DNA of 64,000 nucleotides from Ypsolopha sequella (GCA_934047225.1 OW203991.1:8494001-8558000); one strand, 5' to 3'. Shown: positions 52,520 to 63,754, counted from the stretch's first letter. Numbers and translations are program-made. Notes: a model not told the origin generated them from the sequence alone.

Positions 52520-53400
52520 TACTCCAGCTCTGTTTTTAGAACCAATAGTACTTGCTACTTCGTGATAGGGATTATTTTATATTGTAAAAAAGGCAAAAAG
52601 GAGTATATTTTTTCGCAGCTAATTTCACGAGTTGGTCGCAGAGCATCTTCAAATTTCACTCTCTCAGTTATTAAAGTTCCTTGAAAACAAATTTACGGGA
52701 TTATGTAGTTTAATGGTTAGGCTAAAATAAATTTTCCCAACATCTCTTGTATTTGTTCATTTATTTTGTAAGTAAATTAGATACGAGTATTTGCCTGCGG
52801 CTTCGCATTGTTGTGGGTTTTTAGTTTTCCCAAAGAATATTTAACAATACTTTGGTATGGGTATATGCTTGGATTATAACCACTAGCTATAGTAGCTATC
52901 AGTGTGCAAGTTATTTCAGCTTTTGTAGAAATAGATGTATTTGAAATGAAACGCTATGAAAATGAAATGAAAAAAAAAACATATATAGGTACATTACAGT
53001 GACGAGGGGTGGAATTATGACGTTGGTAAGCCGATACAAATAATACTCACTATGGGAGCTTGCGCAATAGTATCCAACGTGGCAACGTTGCAAGCTTAGC
53101 TAAAATGGACCGGCATAACCTCCCAATTTTGTGCAAACATAGCGCTGCGCGCCATAATGAGTTGAAATAGTGTGTACGGAAGATTTGCTTTGCGTTTCGC
53201 ACAGGCGTTTTTTTAGTAATTCTTAGTATGAAGCATACAAGAATAATAATGAATGGTAGATTGGTTGGTTGTAGTTGGAGGTATTTCTGAAAGGTAAGCC
53301 GGTGGGAATTGGCTTCTATGGAGCCTTCGCCACTGGTACATTATCATATACTCCATCCGATCCAGTATGGTGTTGAGAAGGCTGCTGGGACTGTCTCTCA
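52520..53400. other. Unassigned spacer
   Basis: Includes TGCCTGCGGCTTCGCATTG near 52.79 kb, a phrase common in lepidopteran repeats. Nothing else is recognised. Confidence 0.35.
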
Positions 53401-53409
53401 CGCGCCACA

Positions 53410-53870
53410 TCAGGGAGGCCACTCTCTTGCGTAATATTGACTCCCAGCTGTATTTATACCATCAAGATCAAGATGAGTGTCAGAAGATTTCCCTAAACTT
53501 AGAAATTTCCAAATATTTGTGCTGTTACATTTATTGATAGTAGAGTGAATGTGGCTCTTTTGAGCATCTCCACACACCCTGTTGCGTCTACATTTTTGTA
53601 GATTATCTTTGAAGAGTCTAAAATTTTCATCAGATGGGTTTTTCGCTGTTCTAAATCTGTGAATTTTACTGATAATGCATGCTGGCGTGATCCCACAATG
53701 TCTCAAACCTTTTAATTTTTGGAGTAAGCCACGGTCGCTGTTACAGGTCTAAGCGGAGCATGTGTATCAAATATTACAACTACCATTTTATTAAAAGTAA
53801 CCACTTTGTCACTAGGGTCACATTTATCCTTCAGTGAAGCCCAGTTGGCGTTGTTAGCATCTCATAACAA
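53410..53870 (-). pseudogene. Jockey-type LINE, endonuclease-to-RT linker fragment
   Basis: The minus strand reads NWASLKDKCDPSDKVVTFNK, FDTHAPLRPVT. After frameshifts it continues IKRFETLWDH, then in the frame at 53706-53410 RTAKNPSDENFRLFKDNLQK, NKCNSTNIWKFLSLGKS, DLDGIN. WxxLxxxxDxxDKVxxFNxxxxxLFDxHAPxRxV, followed by R(x)KxxPSDxNFxxFKxxxN and a (N)xWKxL segment, is the order between endonuclease and RT in jockey/CR1-like ORF2. It has several frameshifts and stops. Confidence 0.7.
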
Positions 53871-54680
53871 ACAAAGACTCCCTGTCTATCGCACATGATC
53901 GCACCGTAATTACGAGGCAGAAAAGATGGATTAAAAAAAAAAAACTAAATGATGATAAGAGAAGCCAGCTGCAGTGAACTGACCATGTGATGCCACACGA
54001 TCGGTAGGCAAATCTTCTTTAATAGGTGTAATATAATTGAAGAGAATGGACACTTTATTGTACACAAAAGACAAAAAGAAAATCAGAGTTTTGAAAACAT
54101 AATTTTGTACAAAGGCTTCACTTGAAGTGAATTCTTTCAGCCAACCTTTAGGTGTTGAAGAAATTATTATCACAAGAAAATTAAACGCGGGAGGATAGAC
54201 AAAATTATGATATGAAAATTCAGTAAATTAAGTTGTGTTAAGACTTTTGCAGATTATATTAATTTGTAAAGTGATTAAGTTTGCAAAGAGCATGTGGTTT
54301 ATTTTCCGATACGTCATATGTCTATGTCCATACTTAAAACACAGTGGTAAAAAAGGCGTGTCTGTACCTTGAATAAAGTCAATAATTGCGATTGTTGGCT
54401 CTTGGTGATACATCATCATGGATGAATAAAACAGTTGTTCAGTTTCACAACCTATTATTTCATTATTTCTCAAATAGTTTCGTCTTGTCAGCATTATCAA
54501 TGGATACAGTGTTTGTGCAATACCTAAATAAACCATTCCTAAATAATTCCGACAAGGCGAAAGCAGTTGGGAAATAACAGGTTGTGAAACAGTACAAATG
54601 TTTTATTAAATATTTTTCCAACATTTTTAATGAAATGGGATTAGTATTGTACTGAGGCCAAAATTACAATAATTTTTAGA
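53871..54680. other. Unassigned; ORF without known domain
   Basis: A minus-strand ATG frame at 54228-54536 (102 codons, MVYLGIAQTLYPLIMLTRRN...) is open but matches no family I know and has no second copy. It may be chance. Confidence 0.25.
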
Positions 54681-54870
54681 AATTTTGTCTATCTGTCTGT
54701 ATGTATGTATGTTCCATTTTAAATCAAGAACCATTCACTCAATGGATTTGGATTTATTATCATCGTAGTGACTCTGGTGGTATAACAACCGCCACGCTAA
54801 AAACGGGGCATAGATTGAATAAATAAGTGTGGGCAGAGCGGAGCCGCGGCCGAAAGGCTTAGTTTCTAAT
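54680..54870 (+). repeat. Fragment of the widespread 'sarcastic' arthropod-type repeat
   Basis: TGTCTATCTGTCTGTATGTATGT, CCATTCACTCAATGGATTTG, GGAGCCGCGGCCGAAAGGC follow the order seen in common lepidopteran repeats with CTGTCTGTATGTATG and CGCGGGCGAAGCC-type endings. It is non-coding. The nickname in the label is informal and carries no meaning beyond this entry. Confidence 0.35.
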
Positions 54871-55115
54871 AAAAGTTGGCGTCTCCTGAAAGACTTACAA
54901 CTTCAAAAAAAATAGATATAACGTGGGTGTATGAGCTTCATATATAAGTAAACTTGGGGACATGGCTATAAACGTGGATGAGTTACAATGATATGTCGTG
55001 ACCAGGAATCTAACGATATCGCGATGTAGAATACTCATGGCGCCATCTAGTTTTGTATAAAAGCGCAATACCACCGACTGATCACGAAATCTCCGGGACT
55101 ATATACAGGATGGAA

Positions 55116-55469
55116 AAATAAACTTTTAACAAAAAAATAGCAACCGACTTCAATAGTAACAGCAGTCATTCACTAAAAAGTTAATAATAATTCTATAAAG
55201 ACCGATGGTACCGAAGCAACACTTTTGCCGACTTCTTTCTTCCTGAAACGTTATGTTATCTAGAAGTCGGCGTTCTTATATTGGTTTCTATGTTGCTATA
55301 TCGTAGGAAATACGCCGACTTCTAGATAACATAATGTTTCAGGAAGAAAGAAGTCGGCAAAAGTGTTGCTTCGGTACCATCGGTCTTTATAGAATTATTA
55401 TTAACTTTTTAGTGAATGACTGCTGTTACTATTGAAGTCGGTTGCTATTTTTTTGTTAAAAGTTTATTT
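55116..55469. mobile_element. Long hairpin, 157-bp arms with about one mismatch
   Basis: 55116-55272 and 55313-55469 are complementary over 157 bp with one difference visible (GAAACGTTATG versus GAAACATTATG). A 40-nt loop separates them. The arms contain GCAACCGACTTCAATAGTAA and CGGTACCATCGGTCTTTATA. TTGAAGTCGGTT recurs at 56261-56273, the likely end of a larger element (55116-56275). Such near-perfect arms would give a long double-stranded RNA if transcribed. Confidence 0.9.
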
Positions 55470-55598
55470 TATTTCACATTTTTTAGTGTTGCTGGGTTAA
55501 ATTGTGAGGTATAGGTTTGCAATCTTGCAAACGTGGTGTTAATATGAAACGAAGTTCAAGTGAGTATAAGTAGCCATGTTTGAGTAGCTTCCTGCTAT

Positions 55599-56080
55599 CA
55601 GCACCCTAACACAACATGATTACCGCAATCTCGAGTTATGTGCTGTCATCCGTTGAAGAGTTCTACGGTGATGAAGCCAAGATCGAAATTCAGGTGGGTA
55701 CACTGGCAATTTTCAGCAATGCCCTGCAATGAGCACCCTAACACAAACTGGTTGCCGCAATCTAAAGTTATGTGCTGTCATCCGTTGAGGAGTTCTATGG
55801 TGATGAAGCCAGGATCGAAGGTCAGGTGGGAATTCTGATAATCTCCAAGTAATACCCTTGAATCAGCACCCTAACGCAGTGATTGCCGCAATCTCGAGTT
55901 ATGTGCTCTGATCCGTTGAAGAGTTCTATGGTGAATATGGTGATGAAGCCAGGATCGAAGGTCAAGTGGAAGAATGTCGATTTTCAAGTAATACCTTGTA
56001 ATCAGCACCCAAGTACATAGCGATTGCCTCAATTTCGAGAGATATGCTGTCATTTTCTGAGGAGTTCCACTGCCTATCTC
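55599..56080 (+). repeat. Four tandem units of 132-139 bp
   Basis: CAGCACCCTAAC-type starts lie at 55599, 55731, 55864 and 56003. Each unit carries GATTGCCGCAATCTCGAGTT, GTGCTGTCATCCGTTGA, GAGTTCTATGGTGATGAAGC. Units 1-3 are close; unit 4 is diverged. In one frame they read as ISSYVLSSVEEFYGDEA repeats, but stops break the frame in each unit. They belong to the same element as the hairpin. Confidence 0.9.
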
Positions 56081-56275
56081 TGAAGACCTTCATCAGATCA
56101 TGACCAAACCCAAAATGGGACCTACCTGGAAGTACACTCTTTCAAACAAAAAAAGAATTGTTCAAATCGGTTGGGAAATGACGGAGTTATGGAGTAACAA
56201 CGGCAAAAAAAAAAAAAAAAAAAAAAAAACATACAGTCGAATTGAGAACCGCCTCCTTTTTGAAGTCGGTTAAAA
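56081..56275 (+). mobile_element. Right end of the hairpin/tandem element
   Basis: AAGACCTTCATCAGATCATG, ACAAAAAAAGAATTGTTCAA, CGGTTGGGAAATGACGGAGT, a 25-A run at 56205-56229, and CTTTTTGAAGTCGGTTAAAA at the end. The last block is the complement of the hairpin's CCGACTTCAA end. I associate such TTGAAGTCGGTT-ended sequences with repeats in Lepidoptera. Confidence 0.5.
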
Positions 56276-56344
56276 ATGGCGCACTAAGGGCTACTACTAG
56301 ATGTGTATAGCTATAAGAAAACGAGACTAAGACTAATTTTGGAG

Positions 56345-57145
56345 CATTTGACGAAATACGAAAATTACAAAATAGCTGCAACTTCCATTTGAAGGGTACA
56401 AAGGAAGGGCTAGAATAAATGTATAAATAACTTAAATATATTTTTTTATTTTCGGGTTAAAGTAAATGTGGGGATGATTTAAATATAGGTATAGGTATTC
56501 TTTTATTTAAGTAAGTTAAGTTAGAGAAAGAGCGGGGTTCCTGTACTTCAGTTCCTGTAACAACCACGGGGCCCTGACGTTAATACTTTTAATGTTAAAA
56601 ATTTGTAATGAATAAACGTATTTTTTTTTTTTTTTTTTTAATGAGTTTTTTTTTATTTTCACTTGGTAAACATTTGATTGTGTGTTAATTTTTGCTAAAC
56701 TCTGTTTTAAGGTGTTGCTTTATCCTTTACCAAAAGAAAAAAAAAACGATTTTCATTATTTACACATTTATCCCTTCCTTACGATGTGACATTCCTTGTT
56801 CTTTCCATGTACCTTTCATTTGACTTCATGTAACGTCACTCGAGAAAGGCTGTTTAGAAATGTGTCCTTTGCTATCAACATTAATTTGTAATGTTTTGCT
56901 TCCGATTTAACAGATAGATGACAGATAAGAAGACAGACAGAGACAGACCATTTTTTTATAAGCAAGGCAAAGATCCACCATCAGTGTAATTATAATGCCT
57001 AAAAAGACGTCATATCTGCAAATTCTTTAAAATATCACAAAAATATAATTTTCAAATTATATGCCATAATAATGAAAACTATGATCTAAAATGACTTAAA
57101 TTCTCTGTAAAAAAAATTAAAAAACTTTTAGGAATTAAGCTATGG
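56345..57145 (+). repeat. Repeat family B, copy 3, with a nested insertion
   Basis: AGCTGCAACTTCCATTTGAAGG (56.37 kb) is separated from GGCTGTTTAGAAATGTGTCC (56.85 kb) by about 440 bp of other DNA. In copies 1 and 2 the two blocks are close. The insert ends near AATGAATAAACGT and an 18-T run (56620-56640). The copy closes with AATTAAGCTATGGGAATT at 57.13 kb. Confidence 0.65.
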
Positions 57146-57157
57146 GAATTGTATTGA

Positions 57158-57603
57158 AAGGGATGCATCCGATACCGATATATGGGCGATACTTTGAGTT
57201 TTCCGATATATCGGCATCGACGATATTTTTATTTCGGATACAACGATCTTTTAAAATTTTAAGCAAGTACTTCACGCAAGCAATGAAAATAGCCCATATC
57301 TATAGGTAGTTCCGAATTACATTATAATTGTCGAATTTCATTAGATTATGTCCATTAGTATAGCATTTTTCACAAGAATACGTTTGTTTGGGGAGAAGCG
57401 CAAGGATGATCCCCTTAATAACTAATTAATCTGATTGTAAGTCTGTAATTTCTTATATTAATTAAAAAAATATATTAAACCCAACTTGTGTTTTTATTTT
57501 ACCTTCATTTAAATTCATTGAGCGTATCGGTATCAGGATCGGAATCGCCGATATTTTTATAAGAGTATCGGTATCGGTATCGTATCAGCAAAAAGGCGTA
57601 TCG
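57158..57603. mobile_element. hAT-like MITE, about 445 bp
   Basis: GGGATGCATCCGATACCGAT and ATCGATGCATCCCTG are inverted ends; CGATATATCGGCATCGACGATATTTTTAT and ATCGCCGATATTTTTATAAGAG are subterminal. ATTGAAA adjoins both ends, a possible target duplication. CAGGGATGCA-type ends are known in hAT elements. It has no transposase and is inserted just past family B copy 3. Confidence 0.7.
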
Positions 57604-57634
57604 ATGCATCCCTGATTGAAAAAGTAATAAAAAA

Positions 57635-57907
57635 AACCGGCCAAGTGCGAGTCTGACTCGTGCACGAAGGTTTCCGTACCATTATCTATAAAAACGGCAA
57701 AAAACATGTCTGTTGTATGGGAGCCCCGTTAAATATTTATTTTATTCTGTTTTTTAGTATTTGTTGTTATAGCGGCAACAGAAATACATCATCTGTGAAA
57801 ATTTCAACTGTCTAACTATCACGGTTCATGAGATGAAGCCTGGTGACAGACGGACAGCGGAGTCTTAGTAATAGGATCCCGTTGGTTGGTACGGAACCCT
57901 AAAAAAA
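57635..57907 (+). mobile_element. Short element C2, copy 2
   Basis: AACCGGCCAAGTGCGAGTCT, CGGCAAAAAACATGTCTGTT, TTGTTATAGCGGCAACAGAA, TCTAACTATCACGGTTCATG and a GGTACGGAACCCTAAAAAA end mirror 11790-12085. Confidence 0.75.
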
Positions 57908-58111
57908 CGGCGTAATTCGCAAGACATCTTCTCATGACACAGCATTTCATGTCGTAAGCTCTAGCACTTAGTCATAGTGTGGTACACATAGTGCTAACGG
58001 CTCAAGGGTCATGTTTCATAATAAACAATTCAGCTTGAACCACCGGTCGCCGGATCTAGACAAATTACTGAAAAGGCGGATCGCTCACTGAACTTTAATA
58101 TTATTAAGACC

Positions 58112-58220
58112 GCAGCCGGATTGTGAAAACCCCCCTTTTTGTAATTAATCGCAACAGAACAGTTTTTTAGGTTCAAAATTTACTCAATAATACTCAACAA
58201 AACCTTATTACCTATATGTT
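58112..58220 (+). mobile_element. MITE family J, half element
   Basis: CCGCAGCCGGATTGTGAAAA to CAACAAAACCTTATTACCTA matches the left arm at 40057 and 50697. The other arm is missing. Confidence 0.65.
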
Positions 58221-58334
58221 TGTGTCGATTCGGCGCTACGAGACTTAACTTATTTAATAGGACTAAACGTAATTTGAGCGTTCTGTGTTTTTCTTTCTGT
58301 ATGGAATAAAAAAAATACATATACATATAATAAA

Positions 58335-58656
58335 TCGTCACGACATGAATCCCCGAGGGAGTGTCAGGGGTGTTCAGAGTGTGAACTGTGAAATGCACCC
58401 TCGTTTCAACGACGATTATTAAGTCCCAACGTGATGGGTTGTGAGCACTATCGCCGTACTTCGGGCATATTATATACACGCTTTTTAGGGCATGCAGGTT
58501 TCCACGATGTTTTCCTTCTCTGTTCAGCAAGTGGATAGTAAAAACAAATACTATGCACATACATTCTGAAAAGCTCATATAGTATTTGTCCGTCCGGGAA
58601 TGGAACCTAGATCTCAAGATTGAGAGGACAGCGTTTTACCCCTAAGCTACTGCTGC
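58335..58656 (-). mobile_element. tRNA-derived SINE, near-complete minus copy
   Basis: On the minus strand: head GCAGCAGTAGCTTAGGGGTA, B-box region GGTTCCATTCCCGG (mutated from GGTTCGATCCC), GAAACCTGCATGCCC, ACGTTGGGACTTAATAATC, and an end ATTCATGTCGTGACGATTTA. The B-box changes suggest it is older or less active than the 25.1-kb copy. The 145-codon minus frame over it is a shadow. Confidence 0.85.
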
Positions 58657-58914
58657 TATTGCTGGAAATATACTTAACTAGCTGTAGGAATAATAAATTA
58701 GCAGCAATAATAAATATGATATATTTATTTGCTGCACATGAGTTGCCGCCCCATCAGTTATTTTTGCCAGCAGAATATATTTTAGAGCTGACTAAAATCT
58801 CAATACTTTGTTATCTGTTTAAATGATAGCCTGTTTAAATTTACCAACAATATTTTTTTTAAGGAGTTACAATTTTTTTCAATTTTATTATTTGCCGTAA
58901 TAGGGGCCATAGTT

Positions 58915-59130
58915 TTTTATATATATATATATTTAAACGTATTTTGTAGAAATTTCAACTAGCTACCCATAATGGCTGAAGGTGTAAACCACTGTGACAG
59001 ACGGACAGACAGACAAATAGATGGACAGACAGACAGACACAGACAGACAGACGGACGTACCGACGGACGGACAGACAGACAAACAGTGGAGGCTTAGTAA
59101 TAGGGTCCCGTTTGACACCGTTTGGGTACG
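58915..59130 (+). repeat. Family C-type fragment with GACA/GACG tandem tract
   Basis: A TA run (58917-58932) precedes AATTTCAACTAGCTACCC, CACTGTGACAGACGGACAG... and about 100 bp of GACAGACG-type repeats. It then ends TTAGTAATAGGGTCCCG...GGGTACGGAACCCCGAA, as in element C2. The tandem tract expanded from the GACAGACGGACAG of the parent repeat. Confidence 0.7.
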
Positions 59131-59344
59131 GAACCCCGAAAATGATCTAAAGGTTTATTTCGAAATTCTTCAAAAGTTCTCAGTGACCGTCGCGCCCTAT
59201 TTGAGAGGCTTCAGAGCTGATGGTATTCATGTTTGTACATGCGTGTTAAGACGGCAAATTTATATGTATGTTGGGTGACGGAACAAATTGATGTCGTTCT
59301 TGTAAAAAAAAATACAATAAAAGAGTTCTTGTAATTTTTCCTCG

Positions 59345-59640
59345 GAAATCCAAATTCAAAAAGTTAATTTTGCAAAGTAGGTATATATAAAACACTTTTT
59401 ACACGTCAAATTTAATCTTATAAAAAGATATGTAATAAAATAATAAATGTACATGGACTAGATTAAAGGTGTATTTAATTTATGTATTATATACGATTAA
59501 AATGATAAGAAAATATATATTATATAAGGTGAAATCCAATCAACAGCACGAACCCATACCGGAGACCCGGCCAGTGACCAGGAACAAGGTTCAAAGTTCA
59601 ATCACCAACCGAGCCCCCAAAAATGTAGGAAAATATAGGT
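59345..59640 (-). mobile_element. LINE 3' end, family E (inverted, 3' tail missing)
   Basis: TTACACGTCAAATTTAATCT, CATGGACTAGATTAAAGGTG, TATACGATTAAAATGATAAG, CGGAGACCCGGCCAGTGACC and CACCAACCGAGCCCCC are the complement of 10105-9540. It shows the uninterrupted site of MITE D. Confidence 0.7.
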
Positions 59641-59875
59641 CAGCCAAATTTTTTGAAGAAAGGGTAAGGGCTTGCTATTTATCGTAGAAAAATAAATATA
59701 AGTAAAGGTGTAGAAAGAAAGCTAAAATTTACTCCGACGACAACATACGCAACTCGTCACACGAAATAACATAAAAGTGGGTAAATAAAAGAAATCACCA
59801 GTCAAATGTGGTCCCTGGAAAAATAAAATGTCAGCGATATTTCTCTTAAATGGATATAGTAAGAAATTATAAAAA

Positions 59876-60062
59876 CATATACAAGGTGTAACAGAAAGGT
59901 CTGCCTTTCCATACATTTCAGCCGAGCGGCATTGCATTTTTCTATGAAAAAGTTTTTTTTTTTTCGATATCAGGGTTTGTTCCGTAGTAAAAGTTGTTCT
60001 GAATAAACTGAATTGACTGACTGAATAAACTCTTCAAATATGGATATACACCTTTCTATATA
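59876..60062. mobile_element. MITE family P, full-length-like copy
   Basis: TATACAAGGTGTAACAGAAAGG at one end and ACACCTTTCTATATA at the other are inverted, with CAGGGTTTGTTCCGTAGTAA and CTCTTCAAATATGG inside. Its pieces are found at 1-30 and 14271-14464. Confidence 0.65.
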
Positions 60063-60092
60063 AATACATCCCTTTTCTTTCGAAGTTTGTTG

Positions 60093-60520
60093 GTTAAACT
60101 ATAAAGAAAAACTTAATTTTAGGATTATTCTCGCGTATTAGAAACATCATGAAAATAAGTAATATATATAATAAATAATAAATTGAATAAATGTTCAAAG
60201 TCCAGCTGTTTTTAGACTAAAATTAAGTAAAATTGGTTATTTTTTTGAAATGGTATTTGTATAGTTCTTGCACTAAAATACAAGGAAAACATTGCTTGGA
60301 AAGTTTATTAATGGAATTTCTTTTTTCCTTCGATTGCGTCCATGTGTAAAGTATTATTTTCTCCTATTTTGCGCTATTCGGAGAACCAGCGACGTCGTAA
60401 TGTAGAGCGCGCTGATATGAACGTTATTTCAATATAGTTTCTGTCGATATTTGTACCGACACAGGTCGACTCAAAGTCGTTGGCGGCTACCTGCCCCTTA
60501 ATGTGGCCTGGCATAATATG
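60093..60520 (+). repeat. Repeat family A, copy with the empty mariner site
   Basis: Aligns with both flanks of the mariner at 29.6-30.9 kb and is uninterrupted at CAATATAGTTTCTG (about 60440-60455). It is therefore a paralogous empty site. Confidence 0.75.
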
Positions 60521-60634
60521 CGTTACATTCTAATTACAACATTCCATATACCAAAAAAAACTGCAAATAGACATACTTTGGAAAAATTCAGGTTTTGACA
60601 CAATTAAAATCTCCAGAATCTGCTTTAATACTCA

Positions 60635-61015
60635 TCGAATGGGCGAAGGTAGGCATGTATATTTATATATGTAACCTATTAGTATGTAGTATATAGGATG
60701 GGATTTGGTCGGCCGCCTGGATTCCTGCTGCGGGCTCGGTTAGTGATCATTGAACCTTGTTCCTGGTCCCTGGCCGGGTCTCCGGTGTGGGTTCGGGCAA
60801 TTGATTGGATTTCACCTTGTATAATATATATTTTACCTGTAATTTTAATCGTATATATATTGCTACATAAATTAAATAAACCTTTAATCTAGTTCATGTA
60901 AATTTATTATTTTATTACATATATTTTTATAAGATAAAATTTTTACTTGTGAAACGTGTATTATATATACCTACTTTGCAAAATAAACCATTTGAATTTG
61001 AATTTGAATTTGTAA
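60635..61015 (+). mobile_element. LINE 3' end, family E, uninterrupted copy
   Basis: TCGAATGGGCGAAGGTAGGC to CTTTGCAAAATAAACCATTT and then GAATTTGAATTTGAATTTG. Its continuous order serves as the reference for copies split by MITE D and MITE F. The GTG-started frame at 60698 is not a gene. Confidence 0.75.
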
Positions 61016-61344
61016 GATGTTACTTTTATTGTTTATGGTTGCGTTGGTTTAAAATTTGTTTTGATTCTTTTGGTAGTTAATTTAACCCAGAAGCAACGGC
61101 GCGGCGGTTCTAGAACGTCGCACTGCGGAAGATTGTGGAAAGCGGGCGGTATTACATGCGGAATGACAGAATGAAACCATCGCAATGAATACGAAGGGAG
61201 ACTTCCTGGTGACGGTAGTTAGGCAGAAGCTGCCCACCTGCCCAGTTCAAGGGTTTTGATTCTGCGCCCGAACCTATTAATTCAAGGCGTCAATATTTGA
61301 TGCGGAATACCGACTGTTGCAGCATTCATTGCATTGTGTTTTTA

Positions 61345-61800
61345 TCGTAATTCTTTAGCTGTCACACTGTGGAATAACTTGCCTATCGCTTTAAGCGTGC
61401 TCCCTCGTTGCCTGTCTTCAAAAGATTACTTAAGGATCATTTTCTTTCTTTGTAAATGTTAGTTAAATCCCTACGTCTGCCACTAATATTTATATACTTT
61501 TGGTTTACGTATTATATTATTTATTTTTGATATATATATATTTATATATTTATCGTATTATATGTATTTGTATGTACAATGTTATACTTGTGTATTTATT
61601 TTAGGTATTTGCTATCCATTTAATTAATATTATTATATCGCGGTTTTTTTTCCAACGATCAATTTCCACCTAAAGGTTGTCTGGAAGAAATCGCTATGAG
61701 TGATAAGGCCGCCAATTGTTACCTTCTCTCATAGGTTTGTTCTTTTACCTTATTTTATTTATTTGGTGTACAATAAAGAGTATTTGTCTTGTCTTGGCTT
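61345..61800 (+). pseudogene. LINE C-terminus and 3' UTR with TCTTG tail
   Basis: A short stretch reads SVTLWNNLP then, after a frameshift, KRAPSLPVFKRLLKDHF, the LWNxLP...SxxxFKxxLKxxL pattern that ends many LINE RT proteins. It is followed by GGTTGTCTGGAAGAAATCGC, TATGAGTGATAAGGCCGCC, GTGTACAATAAAGAGTATTT and a TCTTG tandem. GTCTGGAAGA...GATAAGGCCGCC plus TCTTG repeats is a hallmark 3' UTR of abundant lepidopteran LINEs. Confidence 0.75.
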
Positions 61801-62194
61801 GTCTTGTCTGTGTTCCAACATTGTGTTCTATCCAACGGTATTAAGTATTTTTTCTGAATATATATCATACCTATTATTCTATTTTTGTATAATATTACCC
61901 TATGTGGGTTTTTATGTCTTTATTGGCTTTGTGTAGAATCTTTTTTTTTCGAAATATTTTGTTATTGTTACATTTGTTATAAAATAAAGTCAGTTTACTC
62001 ATTAAATATTCAAACAAGATGTCACAACTATTTTAACATACAAATGGCGCAACCTCCACTCCATATATTATTATATCTATCGAACTGTACAATTTACCAC
62101 CATTTTCTAAGGACTGGTTAGATCGAGTTTAGAAAATGCAACCAACTTGTTAATTACATTTATTTCTGTCACACTTAATTTGTTACCTACTTTC

Positions 62195-62255
62195 ATGTAT
62201 AGTGCTTTTTGGTTCAATAAATTTTTTTTATCTTATCTTATCCTATCTGTGTTGA
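62195..62255 (+). mobile_element. LINE 3' tail (TCTTA repeats)
   Basis: GGTTCAATAAATTTTTTTTATCTTATCTTATCCTATC is a poly(A)-signal-like AATAAA followed by TCTTA units, as at the end of LINE insertions. The upstream body is not recognised. Confidence 0.4.
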
Positions 62256-62344
62256 ATGTCGCATTCGTATTCGTTGGGAATGAGTCAGTTTCCTATGTCT
62301 CTGTATTTTATGAAAATAATTGCGTTTAAGCTAACAACAGTAGT

Positions 62345-62770
62345 AAAATAATTTTTTCGATATCTTAACAAATGTCGAAGTTATTGGCAATCAAAGTGAG
62401 CTTAACGGCATGTCCCGTGACGTCATATGACACGATTTCATACTAAAAATTACAAGTATCGCTATCGCTAATTTCGGTAATAATAGGAATTTTTCAAAAA
62501 TTCTAAAATTATTGTACTTTGCTATAACTAATTAAGAGTCGGTTGCGCTAAACGTGCTTCTCGCATTTGGACAATTTAGCTTATTAAATCAAAATATTTT
62601 TGACAAATAAAATTTGTGTAGGTAGTTAAGAAGTTGACATACATTATCATTTTTCAGATTTGACACAAATACCACAATCATCGAAAAAAAAAAACGGAAT
62701 AATCACCATAGTTACGAAAAACGTAATTTGGCTACTATAAAAAATATACTGATATTTCACTATGGAAAAA
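62345..62770 (+). repeat. Repeat family H, fullest copy
   Basis: Joins the parts seen separately at 24175-24370 and 35695-35930: GAGCTTAACGGCATGT, GTGACGTCATATGACACG, TTGCTATAACTAATTAAGAG, GTCGGTTGCGC, CATTATCATTTTTCAGATTT, ATACTGATATTTCACTATG. It is non-coding. Confidence 0.65.
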
Positions 62771-62864
62771 CGAATAAAACTGCTTGGTTCTCATTGGGTA
62801 AGTCAATTTGAATTTTTTATTTTTTAACTAATGACTAAACAATCTGAAAAGTACTGTTTTTTAG

Positions 62865-63560
62865 AGTTCCGTACTCAAAGGGCAAAATGGGGCCCTAATA
62901 ATGAGACACTGCTGTCCGTTTGCTTGTCTGTCTGTGTATCTGTCTATCTGTCTGCCACCGTTGACCCAAAACCTAATACTGAATAAAAAATATAAATAAA
63001 CGTTATTAATTGACTAGTTTGTCTTTAAATGTAGTTTATATACACTTAATAAAATAAAATTCAAGTTAATTTGAGATATATTTCGGGCCCTATCCTGGGT
63101 CCGACATCAGTCACAAAGAAATTGACAAAAAATAAATAAAAAAATAAAAAATCAATATGATTTAATTATTTCTCATACACGAAAATGGAAACGAAAAATT
63201 TTTTTTTACGCCAGCTTGTTTTGTTTTTTAGAACTCATCGAGTAGAGTATAAACATATTTTTTATTACAGAAATGGGGAGCCATGAAAGTTGCTATTTTT
63301 AGTCGTATTTTGTTACGAGGTCTATCCCAAAATTCCAATGACCAAAGTAGTTAGGAATTTGTAATTGCCGTAGATTATGTATCATATGCTGTATTTAAAC
63401 AACAAATACTAAAAACGCCGATTTATAATTAATCATACATTTTATAGGTAATGATATGTTTGTTATTTTTGTTTAAACTATTTAAGTATGTTAACTTAAT
63501 GGTTCGGAACCCTTAACGTGTGAGTACTACTCGTACTTGACAGTGTTTTTTTCTAAAATG
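62865..63560 (+). repeat. Family C-type repeat with nested family Q
   Basis: AGTTCCGTACTCAAAGGGCAAAATG, CTGTCCGTTTGC, then after a gap GGCAAAATTCC-like and GAACCCTTAACGTGTGAGTA. A family Q piece (GTTTGTCTTTAAATGTAGTT, CGGGCCCTATCCTGGGTCCG, 63015-63115) is inserted. It is non-coding. Confidence 0.55.
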
Positions 63561-63697
63561 TAGACCCTGCTTCAAGGACCACCAGCACACTTACAATTTC
63601 TTTCTATACAAAGTCATCCAAGTATTGCTTGGTTGACGGTCTCTGCACTTCTTGCTTCTCTAATCCAATACCCTGTCCACTCCTATAATCCAGACAT

Positions 63698-63752
63698 CAG
63701 GGGATCTAAAAAGGCCGACTTGGGTGAATCATAAAATGATTTGAAAGTAGGA
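63698..63752 (+). mobile_element. MITE family K, half element
   Basis: AAAAGGCCGACTTGGGTGAATCATAAAATG...GTAGGAT matches the left arm at 19.66 kb. Confidence 0.55.
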
Positions 63753-63754
63753 TC

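Noticed and set aside
54680..54870. A named repeat family for this fragment
   Set aside because: I associate it with widespread lepidopteran repeats but cannot give a reliable family name; the nickname in the feature label should be disregarded.
58180..58617. Minus-strand 145-codon ORF
   Set aside because: It lies over a SINE and the end of MITE J; no domain, and it shares its sequence with non-coding repeat copies.
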